Assembly (NCBI RefSeq): GCF_947489355.1
Contig: NZ_CANLDD010000010.1
Location: 35,938-99,937, forward strand
DNA: 64,000 bases
Direction: 5' to 3'
Source: an uncultured Microbulbifer sp.
GTDB taxonomy: Bacteria > Pseudomonadota > Gammaproteobacteria > Pseudomonadales > Cellvibrionaceae
A model generated the notes under the pieces. It had not been told where the DNA came from. It saw only the letters and a list, made by a program, of their open reading frames with translations, and did not search any database. Numbering within the stretch: position 1 is the stretch's first letter; each line of letters begins with the position of its first letter. Positions 33,680 to 43,273 of the stretch are shown piece by piece. Position numbers and translations under genes: made by a program.

Positions 33680-34588
33680 TTGCGTAATCAGGATTCCGCC
33701 ACTACCGGCCTGCTCGCCGGCGTTGTCGCCTTTTTTATTTGGGGGCTGGCACCACTCTATTTCCACCTGTTGCAGGGTATTCCGACAGCGGAAATCCTTG
33801 CTCACCGCAGTATCTGGTCACTGGTTCTGGCCCTGTTGATTCTGTCTTTGGCACACCGACTGCCGGATCTGGCCAATACCCTGCGCGACGGCAGGAAAAT
33901 GCGTACGCTTGCCCTGACCACGCTGTTGATTGGCAGCAACTGGCTGGTCTTTATCTGGGCGATCAATAACGGCCATCTGCTGGAGAGCAGCCTGGGCTAT
34001 TACATCAATCCCTTGCTCAATATCGTCCTTGGTGTGCTGTTTTTGGGCGAGAAGCTAAGGCGCCTGCAGTGGTTGGCGGTAGCCCTGGCAACGACCGGTA
34101 TTGCCCATGAACTCTGGCAGTTTGGCCAGGTGCCGGTGATCGCCTTGTTCCTCGCCGGCACCTTTGCCCTGTATGGATTGGTACGCAAACGCGCCCCGGT
34201 TGAGAGCCTCACTGGCCTCACGATCGAAACCCTGTATATGCTGCCGGTGGGGCTGCTCTATCTACTATGGAGCGACAGTCCCACCAGTAACCTGCTGCAC
34301 AACAGCTGGCAGTTGAATAGCCTGCTGGTGTTGGCCGGCCCTGTCACTCTGGTTCCCCTACTGTTGTTTACCATTGCAGCGCGCAGGCTGAACCTGTCTA
34401 CCGTTGGCTTCCTGCAGTACATCGGCCCCACCCTGATGCTGGTGGTTGCCACCCAGGTTCTGGGTGAGCCCTTCCGCGAAGGCAAGCTCACCACCTTTAT
34501 GCTGGTGTGGCTTGGGCTCATACTCTATTCAATAGATGCCCTGGCGCAGCGGCGCAAATTGCATTTACAGGGCAAGGCTGTGCTGTAA
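33680..34588 (+). CDS. rarD: RarD/EamA-family permease
   Basis: From the TTG at 33680 the protein has 302 residues, the usual RarD length, with ten membrane segments. GLLAGVVAFFIWGLAPLYF at the start and ILAHRSIWSLVL, SLGYYINPLLNI and LGEKLRRLQWLAV are RarD-like. The transported substrate is unknown; relatives export metabolites. The start is uncertain: the only in-frame ATG is at 33557, which adds 41 residues without similarity, and no good ribosome binding site precedes the TTG. Confidence 0.8.
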   Translation: MRNQDSATTGLLAGVVAFFIWGLAPLYFHLLQGIPTAEILAHRSIWSLVLALLILSLAHRLPDLANTLRDGRKMRTLALTTLLIGSNWLVFIWAINNGHLLESSLGYYINPLLNIVLGVLFLGEKLRRLQWLAVALATTGIAHELWQFGQVPVIALFLAGTFALYGLVRKRAPVESLTGLTIETLYMLPVGLLYLLWSDSPTSNLLHNSWQLNSLLVLAGPVTLVPLLLFTIAARRLNLSTVGFLQYIGPTLMLVVATQVLGEPFREGKLTTFMLVWLGLILYSIDALAQRRKLHLQGKAVL

Positions 34589-34739
34589 CGGGCGGCAGCC
34601 TGCGAAAGCGGAGTTGGGGGAAAGCGAGCAGCGGGGTGAGCGCTTATCGGTCTGCAGTGGCAACCCCCTGTGCCGTTTTTACCCGGCAACCGTTTGAGTG
34701 TCGGGAAGACAGAGGCATCGCCATTAAGGAGGATTCCGG

Positions 34740-35048
34740 GTGTTGGCGCTGAGACCAAACTGTGAGTGTTGTGATAGAGATCTGCCGGCAAATTCCCCTG
34801 AGGCGATGATCTGTTCCTACGAATGTACTTTTTGCAGATCCTGTGTGGAGAAGGTGTTGAGTGATGTCTGTCCCAATTGCGGCGGTGGCTTTTGCCCCCG
34901 CCCGATTCGCCCGCAGATAGCCAGGCGCGCCGGTGTGGGCATTGACTTCCAACCCGCCACTACAAAGCGGGTGTGCTCAAAATACAGTAGGGAGGAGATG
35001 CGGGCGTTTGCAGCGGCCGTAAAGGATATTGCCCCGCAAGTGCGCTGA
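34740..35048 (+). CDS. DUF1272 zinc-binding protein
   Basis: The 102-residue protein starts at GTG with AAGGAGG 8 bases upstream. It opens MLALRPNCECCDRDLP and has eight cysteines in CxxC pairs (NCECC, CSYEC, CRSC, CPNC), the DUF1272 treble-clef-like zinc domain. The C-terminal 45 residues after PIRPQIARR are longer than in the shortest members. Function unknown. Confidence 0.85.
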   Translation: MLALRPNCECCDRDLPANSPEAMICSYECTFCRSCVEKVLSDVCPNCGGGFCPRPIRPQIARRAGVGIDFQPATTKRVCSKYSREEMRAFAAAVKDIAPQVR

Positions 35049-35252
35049 TGGCGCGGGCACTCTGGTCGTGCGTTCCCGGTATCCAGGGGTAGTGGTTGTA
35101 CCGGTGGGACTTAAACAGGCTGCGCCCCTGTTCGATGTAACCGCCAGGCAATTGCTGGCTTTCTCTCCCAATCCCCCGGTCTGGGGCTGGCATTATTGCC
35201 CCAGACACCGTAATTTATATCGCCTTTTTTTGGGGATCTCACAGGGGTAACT

Positions 35253-36215
35253 ATGACGAGTATCGTAGCGGACATCGGCGGCACCAACGCCCGTTTTGCG
35301 ATTGCCAAACCCGTGGCGGAAAGCTATCGCCTGGAGGGGCTTGAAGTGGTGGACTGCAAGCGGTTTGACGGCTTCGATGCCGCCTTGCGGTACTGGCTGG
35401 AGGGGCTGGAACAGCCCAGGCCCGAGAAGGCCTGTATCGCCGCCGCCGGCCCCCTGGAGCGAACCCCCTCCGGCGGCAGCGTCTATATGACCAATCTCGG
35501 CTGGCGCATTGATGCGGGAGCGCTGGCAAAGGCGTTTTCGTTCCCTCACCTGGAGCTGATCAATGATTTCGCTGCACTGGCGCAGTCCCTGCCGCGCCTC
35601 TCCACCGCGGATTACCGCGTGTTGCGCGATGTGCCCCGTGTACAGGGCGCTCCCATGGCAGTACTGGGCCCGGGAACCGGCCTGGGCGTCGCCGGTCTCG
35701 CCGAGGTGGATGGCCGCTATCATGTGCTCGCGGGTGAGGGTGGTCACGCCAACCTGACCGTTTCCACCCAGAGGGAGCTGCAGCTGCTGCGGATTCTGAT
35801 GCAAAATCGCACCCCGGTATTCAATGAGTGGGTCTTGTCCGGCGGCGGGCTGGTCAACCTCTATCGTGCTGTGTGTGTGCTGAATGGGCAATCCCCTGAA
35901 GATCTGACACCACCGGATGTGAGCGCGCGGGGGTTGGAAGGCTCCGATCCCCTGTGCCGGGAAACCTTGTTGGACTTTCTCAATTTCCTCGGCAGTGCCG
36001 CTGGGGATGCGGCTTTGTACCTGGGTGCCCGTGGGGGTGTCTTTCTCGGTGGGGGCATATTGCCCCGGATCGCGCAATTGCTGCCGGAGAGTGCATTCGA
36101 GCACCGCTTTCTCAGTAAGGGGAGGGTCGCCAAATGGATGGAGGCGGTTCCCGTCTTTGCCCTCAACACCGGTTATCAGGCGCTGATCGGTGCCGCAGTG
36201 CAGCTTGAGGGTTGA
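35253..36215 (+). CDS. glk: Glucokinase
   Basis: The 320-residue enzyme phosphorylates glucose with ATP. The phosphate-1 motif is VADIGGTNARFAIA at residues 5-18, the catalytic aspartate is in LINDFAALA near residue 104, and GPGTGLGVAG and GEGGHANL are further Glk signatures. GGVFLGGGILPRI near the C-terminus is the adenosine motif. The length matches E. coli Glk (321). It stands alone, with a strong hairpin after the stop. Confidence 0.93.
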   Translation: MTSIVADIGGTNARFAIAKPVAESYRLEGLEVVDCKRFDGFDAALRYWLEGLEQPRPEKACIAAAGPLERTPSGGSVYMTNLGWRIDAGALAKAFSFPHLELINDFAALAQSLPRLSTADYRVLRDVPRVQGAPMAVLGPGTGLGVAGLAEVDGRYHVLAGEGGHANLTVSTQRELQLLRILMQNRTPVFNEWVLSGGGLVNLYRAVCVLNGQSPEDLTPPDVSARGLEGSDPLCRETLLDFLNFLGSAAGDAALYLGARGGVFLGGGILPRIAQLLPESAFEHRFLSKGRVAKWMEAVPVFALNTGYQALIGAAVQLEG

Positions 36216-36227
36216 TATTCTGTAACA

Positions 36228-36264
36228 AATTAGCCCCGCAGTGTGCGGTTTGGGGCGGCTAATT
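36228..36264 (+). terminator. Hairpin after glk
   Basis: AATTAGCC (36228-36235) pairs with GGCTAATT (36257-36264), with an inner stem CCGCA/TGCGG. It begins 13 bases after the glk stop. No T-run follows. Confidence 0.55.
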
Positions 36265-36416
36265 ACGCAGTGTTGGCGGAGTGCACAGCCCTTCCTGTCG
36301 TCCCTCCCCAAGGCGAGGCCGCAGGTTGACAGCACCCGGCGCGGGGGCGGGATGATCTCGGCCTTGCAGAGGGGCTACACCTGCGCATGGCAGCCCGAAG
36401 AGGCCGGCTGGGCACG

Positions 36417-37937
36417 CTACTCGATGATCTTGTCCCAGTAGTGCGTACGCCGGAGCATTTCCTCTTTTACCGCTTCTGGCAGCAAATCAACCGGTGGGAG
36501 ACCTTCCCGTATCTGCCAGCCACCGCCCAGTGACAGATAAACCTGTACCAGATTGGCGGCCACAGTGCCCTGAGTAAACGCCAGTATATCCTGTTGCTGT
36601 ACATCCGAAGTCAGGGTCGAGATAACGGTGTTAAATTCTACCAGGCCATTGGTGTACTGGGATAAAGAGAGCCTGACCGATTCCTTGGAAGCCTGCGCCG
36701 CGGTTTCGTAGTAGGTCAGTTCTTCCTGTGATTTCAGGTAGGCAACGATGGCATTTTCCACATCGGCCTGAGCCAGCAGCACTGTCTGGCGATAATCTGC
36801 GAGGAGTTGCTGGAAAGTGGCATCTTGTAAACGCACATTGCTTTTCAGGCGCCCATAGTTGAATATATTCCATTGAAATTGCGCAAATAAATCCCAGGCT
36901 CCGCTGGAACCTTCAAACGGTCCATCTTTTATATCAATCGTACCAATGGAACCACCAATCGAGAAAGCCGGGTAGAGCTCTGCTCTGGCAACGCCAATTT
37001 GCTCCCCCTGTGCTGCGAGCAGACGCTCCGCCTGGCGGATATCGGGGCGCTGGCGCAGGAGGTCCTGGGGCATGCCAATCGCAATACGGGCCGGGACGCT
37101 GGGGATCATTGAAAATTCACCCAAAAGATAATTGAGGTCGTGCGGCGGCATACCAAGCAATACCGCCAGGGTGTTTTTAAGCTGTTGCAGGTTGACTTCT
37201 ACTCTTGGAACGGTGGCCTGGGTATTGCTCAGCAGCGCCAGGGCCTGTTCGGCGTCGAGTGCACTGACCTCTCCCGCCTGAAATTTTACCTCGGCGATCC
37301 TTAGGCTCTCCCTTTGTAAGCGAATATTTTCCCGGGCAACCTCCAGGCGCCTCTGAGCGGTGCGGATATTGATATATGTCTGCGCCACCTGGGCAACGAT
37401 GGAAACCAGGACGCCGTCATACTCGGCCATACTGGCTTCAAAATTCGCAGCTGCGGATTCCACCAGGCGTTTGAATTGTCCCCACATATCCAGCTCCCAG
37501 CTCAGATTAAAATCCAGGGTGTATTCACTCTGGACAACGCCGGGCTCAAATGAACCTTTTGAACGGTCGGCGACGCCGACAATTTCCTGCACTTGTGGGT
37601 ACTGATTCCCGATCGCGATGGCCAGTAGTTGTTGGGCCTGCAATGCCCTCAATGCGGCTGACCTCAGTTCCAGATTGTTATCGACCGCCAGGGCGACCAG
37701 CTCGTCCAGGGCGACATCGGAAAAAGCCGACTGCCACCAGAGGGGGTTGACGGCATTGAGACTGTTTATGCGTGTATCGTGCTGGTATAGCCAGTCCTGC
37801 TCGATACTGACCGGGGGGGGGTGGTAATCCGGGCCGAGTGTGCAACCATAACCAGCGAGGACAGCCAATATAGCGGCGTGTAACGAGAGGCGCAGAGCCC
37901 TAAAGCCCTCCCGCTTAGGGAGTTTGCACCGGTTCAT
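36417..37937 (-). CDS. Outer-membrane efflux factor of the NodT/OprM type
   Basis: The start at 37937 gives 506 residues. A signal segment ends in LAGYGCTLGPDY, a lipoprotein-like site, though GYG before the cysteine is not a standard lipobox. Two repeats of the TolC-type outer-membrane factor follow, each with long coiled-coil helices (AVDNNLELRSAALRALQAQ and the second copy near residue 280, RQRPDIRQAERLLAAQGEQI cut to fit). It forms the outer channel for the HlyD-type adaptor encoded just upstream; the two genes overlap by 23 bases. Confidence 0.88.
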   Translation of the reverse strand: MNRCKLPKREGFRALRLSLHAAILAVLAGYGCTLGPDYHPPPVSIEQDWLYQHDTRINSLNAVNPLWWQSAFSDVALDELVALAVDNNLELRSAALRALQAQQLLAIAIGNQYPQVQEIVGVADRSKGSFEPGVVQSEYTLDFNLSWELDMWGQFKRLVESAAANFEASMAEYDGVLVSIVAQVAQTYINIRTAQRRLEVARENIRLQRESLRIAEVKFQAGEVSALDAEQALALLSNTQATVPRVEVNLQQLKNTLAVLLGMPPHDLNYLLGEFSMIPSVPARIAIGMPQDLLRQRPDIRQAERLLAAQGEQIGVARAELYPAFSIGGSIGTIDIKDGPFEGSSGAWDLFAQFQWNIFNYGRLKSNVRLQDATFQQLLADYRQTVLLAQADVENAIVAYLKSQEELTYYETAAQASKESVRLSLSQYTNGLVEFNTVISTLTSDVQQQDILAFTQGTVAANLVQVYLSLGGGWQIREGLPPVDLLPEAVKEEMLRRTHYWDKIIE

Positions 37938-39036
37938 CTTGTTTGGCGTCCGCAGTACCACTCATCACAAGCACTGAGCTGGTAAAGCCGACTCGAAGTT
38001 TCACGGAGGCAGGAAGGTCGGTCAGATAAATTCTCACCGGTATCCGCTGTGCCAGGCGAATCCAATCAAAGGTGGGATTGATCTGGGGCAGCAGGTCGTT
38101 GCCAGCGGTTCCATCCTGTTGTGCGATTCCCCAGCCAATACTTTCCACATAGCCCTCTAGGGGAGTGTCCGGGTAGGCCATCAAGGTGACGATGGCCCGG
38201 TCTCCGGGGGCTATTCTGCGAATGAAGGTTTCGCGGAAATAGCCGTCCACCCAATAGCTGTTAACATCCACAACGGACATTGCCGGCCTGTTGGCGACCG
38301 CCTGATCCCCGAAGCGAAAATCTATATTGGTCACATAACCGGAAACCGGTGCGATAACGGTGGTATATTCCAGGTTCAGCTCGGCTTGGCGTACGATAGC
38401 CAGTGCAGCGCGTATCCCCGGATTTTTTTCCCCCAGTGCACCCAACTGTGCCTGCGCCTGCTGCAGTTCTGCCTGTGACTGCTCCAGGGTATGCATGGCC
38501 TCCACAAGTGCCGCCTCGGCACCAATGCGGTACTCCACAGCGGAATCGTATTCGGCCTGGGCAGCCTCAAGAGATTTTTGCGAAGTGGCGCGCAGGGGCA
38601 GCAACTCTTTTTGACGCTCGAACTCCGCTTTGGCTTTTACAATCTCGGCCTCCAGCGCCTTGATATTGCTTTGTGCCTGATCTATTGCCGCCATGGATTC
38701 GCGCAGCTTCGCTTCAAAGGCCAGAACATTCTGTCTTTGCGCTTTATAGGTGTCGATGGCCTCTTCGTATTCCGCTCTGACTTCTGCCAGAGTGGCCTCA
38801 TAGGTCCTGGGGTCAATCTGGAAAAGAAGATCTCCCGCATTGACGAATTGATTGTTCCTGACCGGCAACGCTACAATCTGACCGGACACCCTGGGTGTTA
38901 CCTGTACAATCTTTGCCTGTACTTTGCCATCCCTGGTCCAGGGATTTTGCAGATACTTCCACAGCTGCAGGAGTATCATCAATAAAGCAATGAAAACCAC
39001 ACTGCCTGTCAAAATATATTTGTTGGAGTAGCGCAT
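37915..39036 (-). CDS. HlyD-family membrane fusion protein (EmrA/AaeA-like)
   Basis: The 373-residue adaptor has one N-terminal membrane helix (about residues 8-27). It is followed by a barrel-sandwich half (VTPRVSGQIVALPV), a long coiled-coil hairpin (about residues 80-210) and the second half (VIAPVSGYVTNIDF). It bridges an inner-membrane FUSC-type transporter to the outer-membrane factor. It begins 2 bases after the DUF1656 gene, as in AaeXAB-type operons. The substrate is probably an aromatic acid or similar toxic compound, by analogy only. Confidence 0.88.
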   Translation of the reverse strand: MRYSNKYILTGSVVFIALLMILLQLWKYLQNPWTRDGKVQAKIVQVTPRVSGQIVALPVRNNQFVNAGDLLFQIDPRTYEATLAEVRAEYEEAIDTYKAQRQNVLAFEAKLRESMAAIDQAQSNIKALEAEIVKAKAEFERQKELLPLRATSQKSLEAAQAEYDSAVEYRIGAEAALVEAMHTLEQSQAELQQAQAQLGALGEKNPGIRAALAIVRQAELNLEYTTVIAPVSGYVTNIDFRFGDQAVANRPAMSVVDVNSYWVDGYFRETFIRRIAPGDRAIVTLMAYPDTPLEGYVESIGWGIAQQDGTAGNDLLPQINPTFDWIRLAQRIPVRIYLTDLPASVKLRVGFTSSVLVMSGTADAKQDEPVQTP

Positions 39037-39038
39037 TA

Positions 39039-39251
39039 TTATATCCCCACAAAAAACGTTCCTATGAGGATGGTGTAGATAATACTAACCGCAATAATAA
39101 CAGCGGGTGGGTTTGCGAAATATCGGGAAATTCGGTAGCGATCCAAAAGGCGTGCAGTTAATAGTGCGGCCGCTATGCCGAGCAGGCTCGACATCAATAG
39201 AGGAGAAAAGTATATTTCTCCTATAGATAATTCGTGCGGCACTACTAGCAT
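39039..39251 (-). CDS. DUF1656/AaeX-like small membrane protein
   Basis: This 70-residue protein has two membrane helices and the family start PHELSIGEIYFSPLL. AaeX-like proteins are always found next to FUSC and HlyD-type efflux genes and probably form part of the pump. The gene lies 17 bases after the FUSC C-terminal frame. Confidence 0.85.
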   Translation of the reverse strand: MLVVPHELSIGEIYFSPLLMSSLLGIAAALLTARLLDRYRISRYFANPPAVIIAVSIIYTILIGTFFVGI

Positions 39252-39268
39252 TTCAAGTCACAGATAGT

Positions 39269-41475
39269 TTAAAGAAATCTGTTTTCACAAAAACGTCTCC
39301 AGTCAATGGTTTTCGTTGCGTTAAAAAATTCTGTCAAATAGCTATTGATGTAGGTTGAAACTCCCAGGAAGTATAAAAACTTCACGATCTCTTCTTCTGT
39401 TGGCAGTGTGTCCTCTTGTTTTGACGTTAATTGATTTGTGTCGAATATCTCTTTTCTAAAAAGATTTTTATTTTTTTCCTCCAAGGCTTCAAGATCTACA
39501 TTGTGCTTATAGCCGGAAAAATAGAGGAGTATCTTTCTTGTAACAGATCTCCACTTCAGTACTTCCTGAATTATCTGTTTCGGAGGATTAAGCGGATCTT
39601 TCAGGTTGTCAATTTTATAGAGTATTTTAATTTGATTGCTGGTCAATATCACAAGTTTCGTTATTTTTCTAAGTTGAATTTCTGATATTCCTTTTTTGTC
39701 AGTTACGTCTAAACCGCTTCTCCAGTACTGAATGGTTTTGGGTGTTGCGATTACTATATTAATGTGATACATGGCAATCAGCCGATGGATAAAAGAAGTT
39801 TTTTATTGTTCTTGAATGCTCCTGTAGATATCAGGTATGCCGCACTGTGAAAAAATCGCTTTATGGTTTGTTTAAATTTATTTTCTGGTCGCAATGAGAA
39901 GGGTATATTCTTTGAAATGGCTAATATTGTAAATATTATCGGTACGGTAAACAATAAATTTGCATAGTTTAGGAAGTCGTAAGTTTGGTGATTGGCCAAA
40001 TTGAAAACGTTGTTAGGGAAGAGCAGCATTATCATCCTTACTAAAGGCTGGTCTTCAAAAAATTCTAATGTGATAAAGCTTACACTGAAAAAGAAAATGA
40101 ATATAAATGATCCAAGCATGTAATAACTGGATAATTTTGGCAGCAAGAAGAAGTAAAACGGAGCGGGAATTATGCAGGCTATGACAGTATATAAGCAGGT
40201 TGTAGATAGGTTTGTCATTGGGCTGGTGGAAAGTAAGCTGCCGAGAACCCCGGTAAGGGTGATCACCAGTAGGCCATCGATCATATCGGGTATAAAGATA
40301 TACGCCAGATAGGCGATCCATATTGCCACAACCACTCGAAGAACGCTGGCGATACGATCCGGATCAGGCATAAGTATGCCAAGCCATTGTATTTTAACTT
40401 CGTTTGGGTAACCCAGATAGGATTGCCCGAATGCACGAATATCCTGCACCGAGATGACCAGAGAGCGGGTTTCCAACTCCAGTTCTTTCAGCTTTTGGTA
40501 GGTGACGGTCAACGCTGCGGCATCAAAAGTAGACAGAGTCTTTACGCGATCAAGCTTTATTTCAATCTTTTTTTTAACCGGAGTTTCGACCGCCTTTTCT
40601 TCAGAGAAATACATCTGTAGGCGTGTCAAGCGGCGATTCAGTTCCTCGAGCAACTCATCTAGATTGGCGAAAAAGTTCGCAACCCGCAACTGCCTTGAAA
40701 GGGCCAGGCTTTCGTCCAGCTTTAGCAGTGCCTGTGTTACTGCCGTTGCGCGATGTCCATAGTGACGCCACTGCCGGCGACACTCCCAGATTTCATAGCT
40801 ATCGAAACTGGCGTCATCAACGGCTGTGCGCAGTCGAGTATCCGCTTGCAAGATCTCAAGGCGATGTTGGGAAAGCTCTTTTGCTTCTTCTTGACTGTAT
40901 AATTGTGCAAAGCAGCGGGTACCAAACCGGTGTTGAGCGGCAGCCAGTGCGGTCGATGCTGTATCCAGTTCTCCCCGACTGCGGTTAGGCCATATCAGCA
41001 CAGCCACAAGACTGTAGACGACAACCCCCAAAACCGTTTCCTGTATGCGAAAAATCCCTTTTTCAAACGACAGGGTAAAATCACCGCCGGTGGCATTCCA
41101 CAGAACGAGGGTGACAAAGGCACTGACGATCCAAAAATACTCGTAGTGGGATCTTTGCAAAAAGTAAATACAGGCGCCAATCCACAGAGAGAGGCTGACC
41201 ATAAACAGCCAGCGATCCTGCGGAAACACGGCGAAAATGATCCAGGCAGCCAGCAGGGCGAGCAGCGTACCAAATACCCGCATAAGGACGCGACCCAGGG
41301 ATTGCCCGAGATTGATCTGGCTGCACACGGCAACGGCAAACCCCGCCCAGTACGGTTTGTCCCAGTCCAGGCTCAGGGCGATTCCGTAGGCGATCACCAG
41401 CGCCCCTGCAACTTTAATGGATTCCTTGGCGTTACGTGAAAGGGACACAACTCTCTCCGACCCTATATTCAACAC
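39269..41475 (-). pseudogene. FUSC-family aromatic-acid-type transporter, split by a -1 frameshift
   Basis: The first frame (41475-39778, 565 residues) has the FUSC layout: N-terminal membrane segments (KVAGALVIAYGIALSLDWDK), a soluble middle and a second membrane block (VVVAIWIAYLAYIFIPDMID). It stops just after FKNNKKLLLSIG. The next frame (39772-39269, 167 residues) looks like the missing C-terminal cytoplasmic domain and ends TIDWRRFCENRF, the usual end of such proteins. At 39799-39804 the coding strand has AAAAAA as two in-frame AAA codons. A -1 shift there joins the two frames without a stop. It may be a mutation, a base-call error or slippage. The C-terminal part is AT-rich. Confidence 0.75.
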
Positions 41476-41744
41476 TACAGCGACGCCTTTTTACTCCATG
41501 GCACAGAAAGCAATGTACAACATGAAATTGTATTGGGCAGACCTACAGAAGTATGGCATAAGCGGGGGGGGCAAATTTACACACGCAATAGGGGAAAAGC
41601 GGCGTAAAAATCCCGGTTTTGAGCCTGTTTTAGATACTGGGTCTCAGGCGCACAGTGGAACAGAGAGTGCACTACCCGCCGATCAAATGAGGGGCCGGGA
41701 GAGTCATCCGGCCAGCCCCGGCGAATTCTTCAGCCGGATAGGGT
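41476..41744. other. Intergenic region upstream of the efflux operon
   Basis: The 269 bases between the pilR stop and the FUSC start must hold the promoter of the efflux operon, which runs on the minus strand. I see no regulator gene here and no clear operator palindrome. A GGGGGGG run lies near 41562. Confidence 0.4.
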
Positions 41745-43148
41745 TTAACTCTCCAGCCCCAGCTTTTTCAATCGATAACGCAACGATCTGAAACTGATTC
41801 CCAGTTTCTGCGCCGCTGCGGTACGGTTCCAGCGGGTTTTCACCAGGGCATTTTCAATCGCTTCTTTCTCAATACTGTGCAGAAATTCATCCAGAGAGGC
41901 ATACCGGCCGGAATCGAAGTGGTCGGGGTTTTTGGGTTCACTTGCGTTGGCGTTGGCGTTGGCGTTGGCAGGGGGCTCGTCTTTCTCGAAAGGTTGCCCA
42001 TCCTGCGCCAGTAACAGGTCGTGGCTGCGGATCTCCTGTTGGTCGCACAGTGTCAGGGCTCGCTCCAGAATATTCTCCAGTTGGCGAACATTTCCAGGAA
42101 ACGGGTATTGTTGCAGGGTCGAGAGTGCGCCAGCGCTGAGCCTGGGGGTGGCGAGGCCGGCGCTAGAGGCGATGCGTTGCATAATCACTTCGGCAAGCAG
42201 CGGGATGTCTTCGCTGCGCTCGCGCAGAGGAGGAATCGAGATTTCAATGACATTAATACGGTAGTAGAGGTCGCTGCGGAAACACCCCTCGCTCACTGCT
42301 CTACCGAGATCTTTATGGGTTGCGCTTAGGATGCGCACGTCGATAGGGACTTCCCGGCTGGCGCCAATGGGACGTATGCATTTCTCTTGAATAGCGCGCA
42401 GCAGTTTTACCTGCATATCCAGCGGGAGATCGGCGACTTCGTCCAGAAACAGGGTGCCCCCCTGGGCGCTTTGTAATAGCCCCGGATTATCCTTGTGGGC
42501 GCCGGTGAAACTGCCCTTTTTGTGACCGAAAAACTCACTTTCCATCAGCTCGGCCGGGATAGCGCCGCAGTTAATGGGCACAAAGGGTTTGTCGGCGCGG
42601 GCACCCTGGGCGTGGATGGCGCGGGCTGCCAACTCTTTACCGGAACCGGATTCCCCGCTGATATAAACCGGCGCATCACTGCGGGCAACTTTGGCAATCT
42701 GCTCGCGCAGCATGCGCATGTTATCGGCATCCCCCAGAAGCAGTTGGTCTGCGTTTTTATCCTGTGGGCGGTGGCGGTTTTGATTCAGACGCAACGCCAA
42801 TTGGACCAAGGTGCGCAGACGTTCCAGATCTACGGGTTTACTGACAAAATCGAAGGCACCCAGCTTCAGTGCCTTGATTGCGGTATCCATATTGCCATGG
42901 GCGGTAATGACGGCAATGGGGACATCCCGGTGGACACCGTTTTGAATATACTCCACCAGATGCAGCCCATCGCCATCGGGCAGGCGCAAATCGGTGAGGC
43001 AAAAATCATAGCGGTTGTTGACCAGAAAACGCTTGGCTTCTGTGAGATTGGCCGCACTATGGCAGTCCACCCCCATTCGCTGCAGGGTCAGGGAGAGGAG
43101 TTCACAGATATCCGGTTCATCATCGACAACCAGGGCCAGAGGTAGCAT
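41745..43148 (-). CDS. pilR: Sigma-54-dependent response regulator PilR
   Basis: The start MLPLALVVDDEPD at 43148 matches the usual PilR start and gives 467 residues. A receiver domain (phospho-acceptor D in LTDLRLPDG) comes first, then the AAA+ domain with GESGSGKE, GHKKGSFTGAHKD (the sigma-54 contact loop in its usual PilR form) and GGTLFLDEVADLP. Next is a linker with four Asn-Ala pairs, then a Fis-type helix-turn-helix (RWNRTAAAQKLGISFRSLRY). PilR with PilS turns on pilin transcription. The frame is open to 43277, but that extension lacks similarity. Confidence 0.92.
   Translation of the reverse strand: MLPLALVVDDEPDICELLSLTLQRMGVDCHSAANLTEAKRFLVNNRYDFCLTDLRLPDGDGLHLVEYIQNGVHRDVPIAVITAHGNMDTAIKALKLGAFDFVSKPVDLERLRTLVQLALRLNQNRHRPQDKNADQLLLGDADNMRMLREQIAKVARSDAPVYISGESGSGKELAARAIHAQGARADKPFVPINCGAIPAELMESEFFGHKKGSFTGAHKDNPGLLQSAQGGTLFLDEVADLPLDMQVKLLRAIQEKCIRPIGASREVPIDVRILSATHKDLGRAVSEGCFRSDLYYRINVIEISIPPLRERSEDIPLLAEVIMQRIASSAGLATPRLSAGALSTLQQYPFPGNVRQLENILERALTLCDQQEIRSHDLLLAQDGQPFEKDEPPANANANANASEPKNPDHFDSGRYASLDEFLHSIEKEAIENALVKTRWNRTAAAQKLGISFRSLRYRLKKLGLES
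41946..41970. repeat. Hexanucleotide tandem repeat inside pilR
   Basis: About four copies of GTTGGC (plus strand; GCCAAC on the coding strand) encode the NANANANA linker between the AAA+ and DNA-binding domains of PilR. The unit is a multiple of three, so copy-number change would alter linker length without breaking the frame. Confidence 0.75.
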
Positions 43149-43273
43149 CAATGCTCGGCCTTTTCTTGTTTTGTTGATTTTGTTGAAATTGCTGGCAAGG
43201 GTGCCGAGACTGTTTATATCAGAAATTCTTTGCTCATAATCACCCCTGGCTTGAAAAAAATTCCTGAGCGAAA

